Shown: positions 25,680 to 34,610 of the stretch, one piece after another
Layout of the letters: each line of letters starts with the position of its first letter
Numbering within the stretch: the first letter of the stretch is position 1
NCBI GenBank assembly: GCA_016933535.1
Contig: JAFGAS010000068.1
Coordinates: 1-64,000, forward strand
DNA from: Candidatus Zymogenaceae bacterium
GTDB lineage: Bacteria > Desulfobacterota > Zymogenia > Zymogenales > Zymogenaceae
Reading direction: 5' to 3'
DNA length: 64,000 nucleotides
Program-made: the position numbers and the translations under genes
The notes under the pieces: generated by a model
The model's database searches: none
What the model was told of the DNA's origin: nothing
The model's input: only the letters and a program-made list of their open reading frames with translations

Positions 25680-27623
25680 ATGTCAAAGGTTATCGGAATA
25701 GATTTGGGGACGACTAATTCTTGTGTAGCTGTCATGGAGGCCGGTGAGTCCAAGGTGATCACGAACTCCGAGGGCAGCCGCACCACTCCCTCGGTGGTTG
25801 CCTTTACCGACAGCAACGAGCGGATCGTGGGTCAGGTCGCCAAGAGACAGGCCATTACCAACCCCGAACGCACGATATATGCCGTTAAGCGACTGATCGG
25901 CAGGAAATATGGGGACCCGGAGGTACAGAAGGATATAAAGGTCTGCTCCTATAAGATCACGAGGGCGTCCAATGATGACGCTCAGGTTACCGTCGGGGAT
26001 AAGAACTACAGCCCCGCGGAAATATCGGCGATGATTCTTACCAAGATGAAGCAGACCGCTGAAGACTACCTCGGGCAACCGGTTACGGACGCGGTCGTTA
26101 CCGTCCCCGCGTACTTCAATGACAGCCAGCGTCAGGCCACTAAAGACGCCGGGAGGATTGCCGGGCTCAACGTGCTCAGGATCATCAACGAGCCGACGGC
26201 GGCCTCGCTGGCCTACGGGCTGGATAGGAAGAAGGATGAAAAGGTCGCCGTCTTTGACCTTGGGGGAGGGACGTTTGACATTTCAATCCTTGAACTCGGA
26301 GACGGTGTCTTCGAGGTCAAGTCGACCAACGGCGACACCCATCTTGGCGGAGAGGATTTCGACCAGAACATCATCGAATACCTTGCCGATGAATTCAAGA
26401 AGGATCAGGGGATCGACCTGAGGGGGGATAAGATGGCGCTCCAGCGGCTCAAGGAGGCCGGCGAGAAGGCGAAGATGGAGCTGTCTACCTCCATGGAGAC
26501 CGATATCAACCTCCCGTTTATCACGGCCGACAGCGCGGGCCCCAAACATCTGAACATAAAGCTGACCCGGGCCAAACTCGAGGCATTGGTCGACAACCTC
26601 ATCCAGAAACTCGACGGCCCGTGCCGTACGGCAATAAAGGACGCGGGGATGTCCTCGGCCGATATTAACGAGGTTATCCTCGTTGGCGGTATGACCCGCA
26701 TGCCCAAGGTTCAGCAAAAGGTCAAAGAGATCTTCGGCAAAGAACCCCATAGGGGTGTCAATCCCGACGAAGTCGTGGCTATGGGGGCGGCGATCCAGGG
26801 TGGGGTGCTCAGGGGCGAGGTGAAAGATGTACTGCTCTTAGACGTTACGCCGCTGTCACTGGGCATCGAGACCCTCGGCGGGGTCTCCACAAAGCTCATC
26901 GAGAAAAACACCACCATTCCCACCAAGAAGAGCCAGGTATTCTCCACCGCCGCCGACAGCCAGACGGCCGTCTCAATCCATGTGCTGCAGGGGGAGCGGG
27001 ATATGGCCTCCGACAACAAGACGATCGGTAGATTTGACCTGGTCGGCATACCGCCGGCGCCCCGCGGTATTCCCCAGATCGAGGTCACCTTTGATATCGA
27101 CGCCAACGGGATCATGCATGTCTCCGCCAAGGATCTCGGTACCGGCAAGGAGCAGTCGATCAGGATAACGGCATCCAGCGGCCTCTCAGAGCAGGAAATA
27201 CAGCAGTTCATAAAAGACGCGGAATCACATGCCGAAGAGGATAAGAGTAAACGGGATCTGGTCGAGGCGCGCAACGCGGCCGACGGACTGGTATATACCA
27301 CCGAAAAATCGCTCGCTGAATTTTCAAGCAAGCTCGACCCGGCGGCCAAGTCCGAGGTGGAGAGTGCGCTGGCGAAGGTGAAAAAGGAGATGGAGGGGAC
27401 CGACAGTGAGGCCATCAAGTCGGCCACCGAAGAGCTTACCAAGGCGGCGCACAAACTGGCCGAGATGATCTATGCCCAGGCGGCATCAAGCGCCGGCCCG
27501 CAGGGGCCCGAGGCGGGGGCGGGGCCGGGGCCGGAAGACGCACCGGGGCAGGGCGGCTCCGGGCCGAAACCCGGGGACGGGGACGACGTTGTTGACGCCG
27601 ATTTCGAAGAAGTCAAGAAATAG
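25680..27623 (+). CDS. dnaK: Chaperone protein DnaK (Hsp70)
   Basis: The 647-aa product is full length: ATPase domain with [29 protein letters not shown] and [14 protein letters not shown], the interdomain linker [14 protein letters not shown], a substrate-binding beta sandwich, and a helical lid. The C-terminus is Gly/Pro/Ala-rich and ends [13 protein letters not shown], the usual conserved tail. An AAAGGAGGAAGGAG ribosome-binding site lies just upstream. It works with GrpE and DnaJ encoded on either side, and the operon is under CIRCE control. Confidence 0.99.
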   Translation: MSKVIGIDLGTTNSCVAVMEAGESKVITNSEGSRTTPSVVAFTDSNERIVGQVAKRQAITNPERTIYAVKRLIGRKYGDPEVQKDIKVCSYKITRASNDDAQVTVGDKNYSPAEISAMILTKMKQTAEDYLGQPVTDAVVTVPAYFNDSQRQATKDAGRIAGLNVLRIINEPTAASLAYGLDRKKDEKVAVFDLGGGTFDISILELGDGVFEVKSTNGDTHLGGEDFDQNIIEYLADEFKKDQGIDLRGDKMALQRLKEAGEKAKMELSTSMETDINLPFITADSAGPKHLNIKLTRAKLEALVDNLIQKLDGPCRTAIKDAGMSSADINEVILVGGMTRMPKVQQKVKEIFGKEPHRGVNPDEVVAMGAAIQGGVLRGEVKDVLLLDVTPLSLGIETLGGVSTKLIEKNTTIPTKKSQVFSTAADSQTAVSIHVLQGERDMASDNKTIGRFDLVGIPPAPRGIPQIEVTFDIDANGIMHVSAKDLGTGKEQSIRITASSGLSEQEIQQFIKDAESHAEEDKSKRDLVEARNAADGLVYTTEKSLAEFSSKLDPAAKSEVESALAKVKKEMEGTDSEAIKSATEELTKAAHKLAEMIYAQAASSAGPQGPEAGAGPGPEDAPGQGGSGPKPGDGDDVVDADFEEVKK

Positions 27624-27823
27624 CGAATCATCTCGATATGGTTTTCGTCGACAAGATACTGATTGTACGGATCGGGGATATCGGCATTAGACCGTCGATG
27701 AAGATCGTGTGCTCCCGATGTATCAACTCAACACGTTGAGCGACCAACGGACGATTTATTATCATTATATTGCGCGGATAGTAAACGTATCCGCACGGCC
27801 GTAAGAGGGGAGAGGAGACAACG

Positions 27824-28936
27824 GTGGAAAAAGCCGACTACTACGATATACTCGGCGTTCAGAAAAATATCGGCCAGGAAGAGATAAAGAAGGCATACCG
27901 AAAACAGGCCCTTAAGTATCACCCGGATAAGAACGCCGGGGATAAAGCAGCCGAAGAACGGTTCAAAGAGATCAACGAGGCTTATGTCGTCCTTTCGGAC
28001 CCCGAAAAGCGGGATCTCTACGACCGCTACGGTCACGCGGCCTTCTCGGGCGGTGGGGCCGATGGATTTCGCGATTTCGATTTCGGTTTCCGTGGATTCG
28101 AGGATATCTTTTCGGATGTCTTCGGTGATATCTTCGGCATGGGCCGCAGGGGAGGCCGCGGCGCCCGCGGAACGGACCTGCGGTACAACCTTACCATTGA
28201 TTTTACCGAGGCGGTCTTCGGCGTGGAGGCAAAGATCCAGGTGCCGCGGCATGAGGCCTGCGCGGCATGCGGCGGCAGCGGGGCCGAGCCGCCCACGAAA
28301 CCCGAGACCTGCCCAGCGTGCCGGGGTACAGGACAGATCAGAACCCAGCAGGGCTTCTTTGCCGTTTCGCGAACGTGCTCCCATTGTCGCGGAACGGGCA
28401 GGTTTATCAAGAGTCCCTGCAAAGAATGCCGGGGCTCCGGGAAGATGAAGAAGACCAGGACCCTTACGGTCAAGGTTCCGCATGGTGTGGAGATGGGGAC
28501 CAGGCTCAGGCTTTCCGGAGAAGGAGAAAACGGCAGCGGAGGGGCCCCGCCTGGTGACCTCTATGTGGTTATCGAGGTCAAACCGCATAAGATTTTCGAG
28601 CGAGAGGGAAACGACATCATTGTCATCGTCCCGATCACGTTTCCGGAGGCGGCGCTTGGCGCCGACATAGAAGTGCCGACGATCGAGGGTCTGGTGAAGA
28701 TGAAGGTAAAACCCGGAACACAATCGGGGGAGACGCACATCATCAGGGGTAAGGGAGTCCCCCATCTTTCGGGCTATGGCCGCGGCGATCAGCACGTCAT
28801 TGTTCGTGTAGAGACACCCAAGAAATTAAGTCGTCGGCAACGAGATATCCTCGAAGAGTTCTCGCGGGAGAGTCGAGCCGAGACACACCCTGAAACCCGG
28901 GGATTCTTCGAAAAGGTAAAGGAGATATTCCAATAG
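27824..28936 (+). CDS. dnaJ: Chaperone protein DnaJ (Hsp40)
   Basis: The 370-aa protein has a J-domain with the HPD tripeptide ([10 protein letters not shown]), a Gly/Phe-rich stretch ([18 protein letters not shown]), four zinc-finger repeats ([32 protein letters not shown]), and the C-terminal substrate-binding domains. It starts at a GTG with GAGAGGAG upstream. It stimulates DnaK ATPase and delivers clients. The 200-bp gap after dnaK is larger than elsewhere in the operon and contains a short palindrome (CTCAACACGTTGAG), so it may have an extra promoter. An antisense ORF covering most of it is a shadow. Confidence 0.98.
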   Translation: MEKADYYDILGVQKNIGQEEIKKAYRKQALKYHPDKNAGDKAAEERFKEINEAYVVLSDPEKRDLYDRYGHAAFSGGGADGFRDFDFGFRGFEDIFSDVFGDIFGMGRRGGRGARGTDLRYNLTIDFTEAVFGVEAKIQVPRHEACAACGGSGAEPPTKPETCPACRGTGQIRTQQGFFAVSRTCSHCRGTGRFIKSPCKECRGSGKMKKTRTLTVKVPHGVEMGTRLRLSGEGENGSGGAPPGDLYVVIEVKPHKIFEREGNDIIVIVPITFPEAALGADIEVPTIEGLVKMKVKPGTQSGETHIIRGKGVPHLSGYGRGDQHVIVRVETPKKLSRRQRDILEEFSRESRAETHPETRGFFEKVKEIFQ

Positions 28937-29022
28937 GGAGGTAACGTAGGCCGGTTCTTTCGGTCCGAAGACCTGATCGTATCGGCGAGAGTACGGTGAG
29001 ATCTCGCTCGGGGTTGGATAAT

Positions 29023-29054
29023 AGAAAAGCCGCTGATAGGTCAGCGGCTTTTCT
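29023..29054. terminator. Bidirectional terminator between dnaJ and the TPR gene
   Basis: AGAAAAGCCGCTGA-TAGG-TCAGCGGCTTTTCT is a perfect 14-bp stem with A/T tracts on both sides, suited to stop both the heat-shock operon (plus) and the TPR operon (minus). Confidence 0.88.
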
Positions 29055-29079
29055 GCGTACAACGAACGGTAACGGTTTT

Positions 29080-29784
29080 TCAGGAATCAATCATCTTCAG
29101 GTAAAGCGAAGCGATCTTATTGTCAGGGTCCGACTTTATAACCGTGGCCAGGATATTTTTTGCTTCCTTATTATTTCCCATCTTGAAGTAGCAGAGGGCC
29201 AGGGCCAAAAGAGCCGGGATATAGTCGGCGCGTTCGGAGACGGCCCGTTTAAGATGCGATAGGGCCTCGTCATACTTCTGTGAGTCCCTCAGTGCGATTC
29301 CCAGTTTCGTCCTGATATCGAAGAAATCGGGATTCATGTTGAGGGCCTTTGTGTATTCCTCTATGGCCTCCTCATTCATACCCAATGAAAGATAGATATC
29401 CGCAATATCTTTGTGGAGGTTGGAGAGTTTGCCGAGTGAAAAGGGATCGAGTCCCTTGGGTGATACCTTGGTCTGTGCCCTGGCCTGGGCGTCAAGATAG
29501 ACAGCCTTGGCCTTATCGAGCATACTCATATCGTTATAGATTACGGCCAGATTCATTGAGGCGTCGGTGTAATTCGGATTAATCTCGAGCGCTTTTTCGA
29601 AGGAGTGTACCGCCTTTTCGTATTTTCCGTGCTGGTGATAGATGATCCCGAGCATATTGTAGACGTCGGCGAACTCAAATCCGGCCTGGACCACTCGGTC
29701 CAGGTATTGTTCGGCCTTTTCGAAATCCTGGTGTTCGAACGCCTCTTTCCCTATCCAGTAGTCATTATTATCTGTTTTGACCAT
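29080..29784 (-). CDS. Tetratricopeptide repeat protein
   Basis: The 234-aa protein is built almost wholly of TPR units; clear ones include ADVYNMLGIIYHQHGKYEKA, TDASMNLAVIYNDMSMLDKA, KDIADIYLSLGMNEEAIEEY and PALLALALCYFKMGNNKEA, with Pro at repeat ends (LEINPN, LNMNPD). There is no signal peptide, so it is probably cytoplasmic, mediating protein-protein contacts. It follows the BamD-like gene by about 60 bp on the same strand and ends near the terminator shared with dnaJ. Confidence 0.85.
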   Translation of the reverse strand: MVKTDNNDYWIGKEAFEHQDFEKAEQYLDRVVQAGFEFADVYNMLGIIYHQHGKYEKAVHSFEKALEINPNYTDASMNLAVIYNDMSMLDKAKAVYLDAQARAQTKVSPKGLDPFSLGKLSNLHKDIADIYLSLGMNEEAIEEYTKALNMNPDFFDIRTKLGIALRDSQKYDEALSHLKRAVSERADYIPALLALALCYFKMGNNKEAKNILATVIKSDPDNKIASLYLKMIDS

Positions 29785-29847
29785 TTCTTACTTTACCTGG
29801 AAATCTTACTAATTATTCTTATGTTTCTTCCGGTAGAACCGGTTGGG

Positions 29848-30423
29848 CTATTTATCTTCAGACAGCCGCTTCTTGCTCTCCTCAATATATCGCTTTGACT
29901 CTTCATCATATCCGAAACCGGGATATTTGGTGATCACATCCTGGAATCGAAAGATTGCCGCGTTGTACTCATCTTTATCGAAATAGTAAACGCCGACGTT
30001 AAAATTGTAACGGGCAAGCCTTTCATGGCACAGCCTGAGGTAACTCATGGCGTTCGAGACATACTTACTGTTGGGATACATAAGGATGAGCTGTGAGAAT
30101 TTCTCGGCGGCCCGTTCCGTATTGGACTGATCCCGTCTCGTATCCTCCGATATCTTGAAATAGGACAGACCTTCCCTGAATAGGGCGTAAGGGATATTAT
30201 CGTTGAGGGGATGCTTTTTAATAAAGTTGTCGTAGGCAACGACCGCATTGGTGTAGTCTTCTTTAGAAAAATAATTCTCGGCGGTAGAAAGGTCGGACTC
30301 GAGAACCGGAACCGGCTGACTGTCGTCCCTTATCACGTTATCCGGTCCGCCGCCGCAACCCATGAGGGCCGCAGTGATGAAAACCGATAAAACCACCGCA
30401 AAGAATTTACGATCATAGGCCAT
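29848..30423 (-). CDS. bamD: Outer-membrane assembly lipoprotein BamD-like
   Basis: The N-terminus has a signal with a lipobox (AALMGCGGG). The remaining 170 residues are TPR-like helices of the YfiO/BamD type: AENYFSKEDYTNAVVAYDNF, PYALFREGLSYFKI, FSQLILMYPNSKYVSNAMSYL and NFNVGVYYFDKDEYNAAIFRFQDVI. BamD anchors the BAM complex that inserts beta-barrels into the outer membrane. The product is shorter (191 aa) than E. coli BamD (about 245), which is common in delta-proteobacteria. The related CpoB/YbgF-type proteins are a less likely alternative. Confidence 0.82.
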   Translation of the reverse strand: MAYDRKFFAVVLSVFITAALMGCGGGPDNVIRDDSQPVPVLESDLSTAENYFSKEDYTNAVVAYDNFIKKHPLNDNIPYALFREGLSYFKISEDTRRDQSNTERAAEKFSQLILMYPNSKYVSNAMSYLRLCHERLARYNFNVGVYYFDKDEYNAAIFRFQDVITKYPGFGYDEESKRYIEESKKRLSEDK

Positions 30424-30591
30424 TGTTTTTCTCCCGTCTGTATTATTTTAGTTTACGTACCGTTCACGTTACATTGAACGATCGACTTTGTCAACTAAAT
30501 TCCTTGAGCCCGGTCCGTCCGGGGTAGGCTGCGCCGCGACGGCGCGAGCAGGGGACTGTCCGTACGAACGTTGGGCCGAGCATAAAAAAAG

Positions 30592-30617
30592 AAAAAGCCC
30601 CTGTAAAAGGGGCTTTT
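30592..30617 (-). terminator. Rho-independent terminator of the XRE regulator gene
   Basis: AAAAGCCCCT-gtaa-AAGGGGCTTTT forms a GC-rich stem, and on the minus strand it is followed by TTTTTCTTTTTTT. It lies 18 bases past the stop of the XRE-family gene. Confidence 0.85.
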
Positions 30618-30634
30618 CGATACCGCGGGGACGG

Positions 30635-31174
30635 CTATTTGGTCAACTTCTGAAGTTGAAGCTGGTCCTCAAGATATTGGAGAACCTTTTCCTGTACCTT
30701 GGCGGCAAGTAGACGGAAGTTCGAAAGGAGGGTCACCTCGTCTCGATTTATCTTCGAGGGATCGGCGTTTTTATAGTCACCGCCCGACTCCATAACAGTC
30801 ATGACTTCCTGTGTGGAACGTAGAAGGTTTTCCGCCTCGATGGCCTTTTCTCTCCATATTTCGATTTCATCGGCCATGTCTTTCATGACCTGGTCCTTGA
30901 ATTCCTCTCCCTTTTCCATCAGTTGATCGTTGATAGTCTTGCCGCCGAGGATCCATTCCATGGACGTGTTGGAAAAGTCGGCTATCCTGGATAATATCGA
31001 GGATTCCGGAATCCTGTCTTTGTTGAGATAGGTGGAGAGAGCCGCCGCAGTGATGTGGCACTTATCGGCAAACTGGTACTGTTTGAGTCCCGATTTTTTA
31101 ATCAGAAATTGAAGCCGGTCCGAGACCTCCTTCGGGCTGATGTTCATGCGAGACTTTCTCTTCCTTTCTTTCAT
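30635..31174 (-). CDS. XRE-family HTH regulator with coiled-coil tail
   Basis: The N-terminal helix-turn-helix (RLQFLIKKSGLKQYQFADKC, HITAAALSTYLNKDRIPESS) is of the Cro/CI type. It is followed by SNTSMEWILGGK, as in phage-like repressors, and a long charged coiled-coil (EFKDQVMKDMADEIEIWREKAIEAENLL). The last 40 residues are Leu/Gln-rich (VLQYLEDQLQLQKLTK), perhaps for oligomerisation. There is no peptidase domain. I prefer the ATG at 31174 (MKERKRKSRMNISP) over the TTG at 31189; the ATG at 31147 is another option. It is transcribed the same way as the rpoH-like gene upstream, but a terminator separates them, so it likely has its own promoter. Target unknown. Confidence 0.78.
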   Translation of the reverse strand: MKERKRKSRMNISPKEVSDRLQFLIKKSGLKQYQFADKCHITAAALSTYLNKDRIPESSILSRIADFSNTSMEWILGGKTINDQLMEKGEEFKDQVMKDMADEIEIWREKAIEAENLLRSTQEVMTVMESGGDYKNADPSKINRDEVTLLSNFRLLAAKVQEKVLQYLEDQLQLQKLTK

Positions 31175-31189
31175 CTTTGCACCGTTCAA

Positions 31190-31544
31190 TAGTGGTTAAA
31201 TTTGGATACAGTATACACAACACCACAAAAAAAATACAAAATTCACCTTTGCTACTTTCGATAGTATCATAGCGTTGTATGCGTGTAAAGAAAAAAATGT
31301 ATATATTTTCGTAAATATACTAAAAAGTTTTAGAATCAATATGAGTAATAGGAGATATGATTATTTATGGCATGATTTGAACAGTATAGTAACCGGCTCG
31401 TCGGAGCGCGATAAATCTTATCGACGATTGGCGCAACTGTACGCGGCTCCGGACGGTGTGCAATTATCTGATAGGGTAAGGCAGAGTAGGGAGATCACGC
31501 ATTCCAATACTCAGTATATCAATTATTCGGGCGACGGAAAATCA
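31190..31544. other. AT-rich gene-free spacer between the XRE regulator and the sigma factor
   Basis: About 355 bp of clearly AT-rich DNA with a probable minus-strand promoter for the XRE gene (TTGTAT then TATACT about 18 bases on, near 31212-31241). The 128-aa ORF at 31275-31661 runs across the sigma-factor terminator and into its 3' end and has no recognisable motif, so I do not call it a gene. Confidence 0.5.
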
Positions 31545-31577
31545 ATCCCACGGGCAAGGGAGATATGCCCGTGGGAT
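31545..31577 (-). terminator. Rho-independent terminator of the RpoH-type sigma gene
   Basis: ATCCCACGGGCA and TGCCCGTGGGAT form a perfect 12-bp stem around a 9-base loop. Read on the minus strand it is followed by TTTTCC. It starts 9 bases past the sigma-factor stop. Confidence 0.88.
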
Positions 31578-31585
31578 CTGTTGCT

Positions 31586-32440
31586 TTATTCCTGCAGGCC
31601 CGCCCACTGTTCAATGGCGGGATTCTTTCTCAGCTTTTTGAGGGCGCCTTCTTCAATTTGACGGATTCGCTCACGGGAGATGCCGAAGGTATCGGCAATA
31701 TCTGCCAACGTCTTGGGCTTGGTCGCCATTATCCTGTGTTGAATGATATAGGTTTCCTTTTCATTCAACAGGTTCAGGGCCTTTTTGATATCCGTCTTGA
31801 GCCGGGCCGTCTCCTGCTCATCGATCAGGGCAGCTTCCTGGGATGGATCCTCCGAGACGAAATCGATATAGGTTGCATCCTCGCCTTCTTTGACGGCGGT
31901 GTTCAGCGAGAGATCGCGGCCCGAGAGCCTGCCGTTCATGTCCCGGACCTCCCGGTACTTCACGTGAAGGGTATCGGCGATGGCGCCGATATCTTCGTCC
32001 GTAGGGGCGTCAATCCCGAGTTTCTTCTTGACCTGTCCCATCTTGTAGAAAAGCTTCTTCTGCGCCTGGGTCGTGCCGATCTTCACAAGGCTCCACGACT
32101 TGATGATAAAGTTCTGGATATAGGCCCTGATCCACCATACCGCGTATGAGATAAGCCGGAAGCCTTTTTGCGGATCGAACTTCTTGACGGCCTGCATGAG
32201 ACCGATATTACCTTCCTGGATAAGGTCCATGATCTTGAGGCCGTAATCGGAGTATTCATAGGCGACCTTGACCACAAAGCGGAGGTTTGATACGACCAGC
32301 TTATGGGCCGCTTCGATATCACTGTTTTCCCGCCACCTCACGCCAAGGTCGTATTCCTCTTCTTTTGTGAGGAGGGGAAATCTATTTATCTTATGAATAT
32401 AGAGCGTCAGGGCGCTCGTTTTTTCTGGCAGCATTTTCAT
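31586..32440 (-). CDS. rpoH: RNA polymerase heat-shock-type sigma factor (RpoH/sigma-32 family)
   Basis: From the ATG at 32440 the protein is 284 aa, like E. coli RpoH. Region 2 is intact (HKLVVSNLRFVVKVAYEY, DLIQEGNIGLMQAVKKFDPQ, FRLISYAVWWIRAYIQNFII), followed by the RpoH-box-like TQAQKKLFYKMGQVKKKLG, and region 4 ends with TLADIADTFGISRERIRQIEE. There is no region 1.1. The start is set by AAAGGAGA upstream; the longer track ORF begins inside the CIRCE operator. A sigma-70 promoter and CIRCE precede the gene, so HrcA probably represses it. The QKKLF motif and length favour RpoH; other group 2/3 sigma factors are the alternative. Confidence 0.9.
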   Translation of the reverse strand: MKMLPEKTSALTLYIHKINRFPLLTKEEEYDLGVRWRENSDIEAAHKLVVSNLRFVVKVAYEYSDYGLKIMDLIQEGNIGLMQAVKKFDPQKGFRLISYAVWWIRAYIQNFIIKSWSLVKIGTTQAQKKLFYKMGQVKKKLGIDAPTDEDIGAIADTLHVKYREVRDMNGRLSGRDLSLNTAVKEGEDATYIDFVSEDPSQEAALIDEQETARLKTDIKKALNLLNEKETYIIQHRIMATKPKTLADIADTFGISRERIRQIEEGALKKLRKNPAIEQWAGLQE

Positions 32441-32499
32441 TCCCAATCTCCTTTCGTGCCTTTTCGGGGTATATGTGGAATCGTTCATACCCCGGTTTG

Positions 32500-32526
32500 T
32501 TAGCACTCGATCCTAATGAGTGCTAA
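32500..32526 (-). promoter_or_regulatory. CIRCE operator upstream of the RpoH-type sigma gene
   Basis: TTAGCACTC-GATCCTAAT-GAGTGCTAA matches the CIRCE consensus perfectly in both arms. It lies directly after the -10 box of the sigma gene and 60 bases before its ATG. A divergent patatin gene starts 160 bp away on the other side, but its own promoter is distant, so the sigma gene is the likely target. Confidence 0.96.
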
Positions 32527-32554
32527 TTATACCTCGTAAAGATAATGAAATCAA
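32526..32554 (-). promoter_or_regulatory. Sigma-70 promoter of the RpoH-type sigma gene
   Basis: On the minus strand TTGATT and a perfect TATAAT are separated by 17 bases. The last base of the -10 box is the first base of the CIRCE operator, so bound HrcA would block the start site. Confidence 0.82.
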
Positions 32555-32601
32555 GAACAATTTATCTGTGGGACGCGTTTTCCATATAAAAGGGTATTTC
32601 A

Positions 32602-32628
32602 TTGACATAGAGTCCCTATTAGTATACA
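32602..32628 (+). promoter_or_regulatory. Candidate promoter of the patatin gene
   Basis: TTGACA (32602-32607) is followed after 15 bases by TATACA, or after 17 by TACATT. The leader would be about 50 nt. It lies in an AT-rich stretch with an inverted repeat TAGTATA...TATACTA just beside it. Confidence 0.5.
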
Positions 32629-32685
32629 TTACTTCTTATATACTAATTAAGATGAAGAAATAAGAGAAACGTTTCATCCCTAAAA

Positions 32686-33660
32686 ATGAGATTCTTCAAG
32701 AAAAATATTACATCACCCTTTGACTACCGGACGCTGTATAAGTATCTTCCCGATAGGTACCGCCTCAAGGTCGGGCTGGCCCTCGGCAGTGGCGGTGCCC
32801 GGGGATTGACCCATCTGGGAGTAATCAGTGCCCTGACGTCTGCGGGGGTAAAAATCGACTTTGTTTCGGGGACGAGCGTGGGGGCGCTCGTCGGCGCGTT
32901 TCTTGCGGCCGGAAAGCTCGATGATCTCATCGCGTTCACAGCCCCCCTCACGCTCAAAGAGTCGCTGAAGATGGCCGACATCATGTTCCCCACCAGCGGA
33001 CTTATCGAGGGAAAGAAGATCGAGCAATTCCTCCGTAAACACCTCGGTACCGTGAAGATCGAAGATTTGCCGGTTCCTTTTGCGTGCGTCGCGACGAATT
33101 TCTATACCGGACAAGAAGTGCTTATAAACAGGGGCGATCTTGTGACGGCCGTGCGGGCCTCCATCTCAATCCCTGGTGTATTCAAGCCGGTCGCCGCCGA
33201 TGGCATGCTCCTGGTGGACGGAGGTGTGGTAAATCCGGTGCCGGTCCAGGTAGTCAGGGACCTCGGTGCCGAATTCATCATTGCCGTAGATATCAGCCCG
33301 GAAATCGCCAATAAAATGACGGTCCAACACCCTATTATCGATCCGGGCCAAGGGAGCGGGAAATCCAGAAAGGGAGAGGCCAGACTGCCCAATATTTTCG
33401 ACATTATTATGGGATCGATCATGATCATGGAATCCCAGATCGTCGATATGCGTATGAAGACCGAGTTGCCCGATGTCATCATAAGTCCGTCGGTATCCGA
33501 CATCGGAACATACGATTTTCATCGCTATCGGGAAGGGGTAGAACGGGGAGAATCCGCAGCGGGTCAGGTTATTTCTCAGATAAGGAAATACATCGGCCTG
33601 TATCGAAACATATCACAACAGAAGTCGGGGGGAAGGCGCCCCGACGGTATATTAACGTAG
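32686..33660 (+). CDS. Patatin-like phospholipase (NTE/RssA family)
   Basis: The 324-aa protein has the full patatin set: oxyanion loop LALGSGGARGLTHLG (about residue 30), nucleophile elbow VSGTSVGALVGAF (Ser near 64), and the catalytic Asp in LLVDGGVVNPVPV. It has no signal peptide or clear transmembrane helix and should hydrolyse lipids or lysophospholipids at the cytoplasmic face of the membrane. The C-terminal third (about 220-324) is variable and basic. It is followed after 43 bp by the diadenylate cyclase gene on the same strand, so they may be co-transcribed. Confidence 0.88.
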   Translation: MRFFKKNITSPFDYRTLYKYLPDRYRLKVGLALGSGGARGLTHLGVISALTSAGVKIDFVSGTSVGALVGAFLAAGKLDDLIAFTAPLTLKESLKMADIMFPTSGLIEGKKIEQFLRKHLGTVKIEDLPVPFACVATNFYTGQEVLINRGDLVTAVRASISIPGVFKPVAADGMLLVDGGVVNPVPVQVVRDLGAEFIIAVDISPEIANKMTVQHPIIDPGQGSGKSRKGEARLPNIFDIIMGSIMIMESQIVDMRMKTELPDVIISPSVSDIGTYDFHRYREGVERGESAAGQVISQIRKYIGLYRNISQQKSGGRRPDGILT

Positions 33661-33702
33661 GGTCCGGCTGATTTCCGGAACATCCCAAAGGAAAGAACCG
33701 AT

Positions 33703-34605
33703 ATGATCGGCAAGAAGACAGCGGCAAAAGAGCAGGTGCTCTCGCGGCTTATTATCGAGAGCGCCGGTGATATCGCCCAGCGGATAAAGGCACAAGAGGT
33801 TTTCGTTATCCTGCAAGGACGGGATGACTATGAGCGGACGGCCGATCAGATCAAGAAGTTGAACGCCGTTCCGGTGGTGCGGGGAAAAGAATTCTTCCAG
33901 GAGGTGCTGTCCGTGCACGGCAAGGCCATCAAGGTGCCGGATATCAAGCTCACGCGCATGGGACAGATCAAGGTGGCGGTAATGCTGGCCATGTCCGGAA
34001 GCATCATCAAGCCGGGCGATCGGATCGTCTGCGTGACGGGGGTTGCCTCCTTTGGAAACAACGATTCTATCGTGGTAATCGATACGGGAAAGGAGCTTGA
34101 GATCTTCAGCTCCGCCAATCTGCTGGACATCCCGGATTCAGTCCGTGCGGATGTTTTTGAGACCGTTCTCAAGCTTGCAATGGAGCTGGCCGCCCGGGGC
34201 CGGGAAGGAAAATCCGTCGGGACCATCTTTGTGCTGGGGGACGAGGAGAGGGTATTGCAGCTCTCCCGCCAGCTGATTATCAATCCCTTTAAGGGCTATT
34301 CCGAGGAGGAACTCTCCGTACATGATCCCCAACTCCGGGACGCAATCAAGGAGTTTTCGGCGATTGACGGGGCCTTCGTTATTCGGGGGGACGGGGTTTT
34401 GATCACCGCCGGCAGGCACCTCAACGCCGCCCTCGAGGAAGAGGATATGCCGAAGGGATTGGGAAGCAGGCACGTGGCCGCCGCCGGAATTACCTCTCTG
34501 ACCGAAGCCATCGCCATCGTAATATCCGAATCTGCCGGAACGGTGAGGATATTCAAGAAGGGCAGGGTCTTTATGGAGATCGAGCGGCCCCCGATCGGTG
34601 CGTAG
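33703..34605 (+). CDS. Diadenylate cyclase (DAC domain) with pyruvate-kinase-C-like N-terminal domain
   Basis: The C-terminal half (about residues 160-300) is a DisA_N/DAC domain with both catalytic motifs: DGA in SAIDGAFVIRGDG (222-224) and the RHR-like motif in GLGSRHVAAAGIT (254-257), ending TEAIAIVISESAGTVRIF. It should make cyclic di-AMP from two ATP. The N-terminal half (QEVFVILQGRDDYERTADQ, VAVMLAMSGSIIKPGDRIVCVTG) looks like the pyruvate-kinase alpha/beta domain, an arrangement I associate with archaeal DacZ rather than with CdaA or DisA. There is no membrane segment and no DNA-binding HhH. It lies between patatin and dus genes. Confidence 0.82.
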   Translation: MIGKKTAAKEQVLSRLIIESAGDIAQRIKAQEVFVILQGRDDYERTADQIKKLNAVPVVRGKEFFQEVLSVHGKAIKVPDIKLTRMGQIKVAVMLAMSGSIIKPGDRIVCVTGVASFGNNDSIVVIDTGKELEIFSSANLLDIPDSVRADVFETVLKLAMELAARGREGKSVGTIFVLGDEERVLQLSRQLIINPFKGYSEEELSVHDPQLRDAIKEFSAIDGAFVIRGDGVLITAGRHLNAALEEEDMPKGLGSRHVAAAGITSLTEAIAIVISESAGTVRIFKKGRVFMEIERPPIGA

Positions 34606-34610
34606 GGCGC

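Noticed and set aside
27624-27823. Palindrome CTCAACACGTTGAG between dnaK and dnaJ as an operator or sigma-32 promoter
   Set aside because: It is short and has no matching second copy or clear promoter beside it; it is not a CIRCE.
27728-28795. 355-aa minus-strand ORF opposite dnaJ
   Set aside because: dnaJ is unambiguous, and the antisense frame is kept open by codon bias only.
31275-31661. 128-aa plus-strand ORF between the XRE regulator and rpoH
   Set aside because: It reads through a strong terminator hairpin and into the 3' end of the sigma gene, with no motif and no ribosome-binding site.
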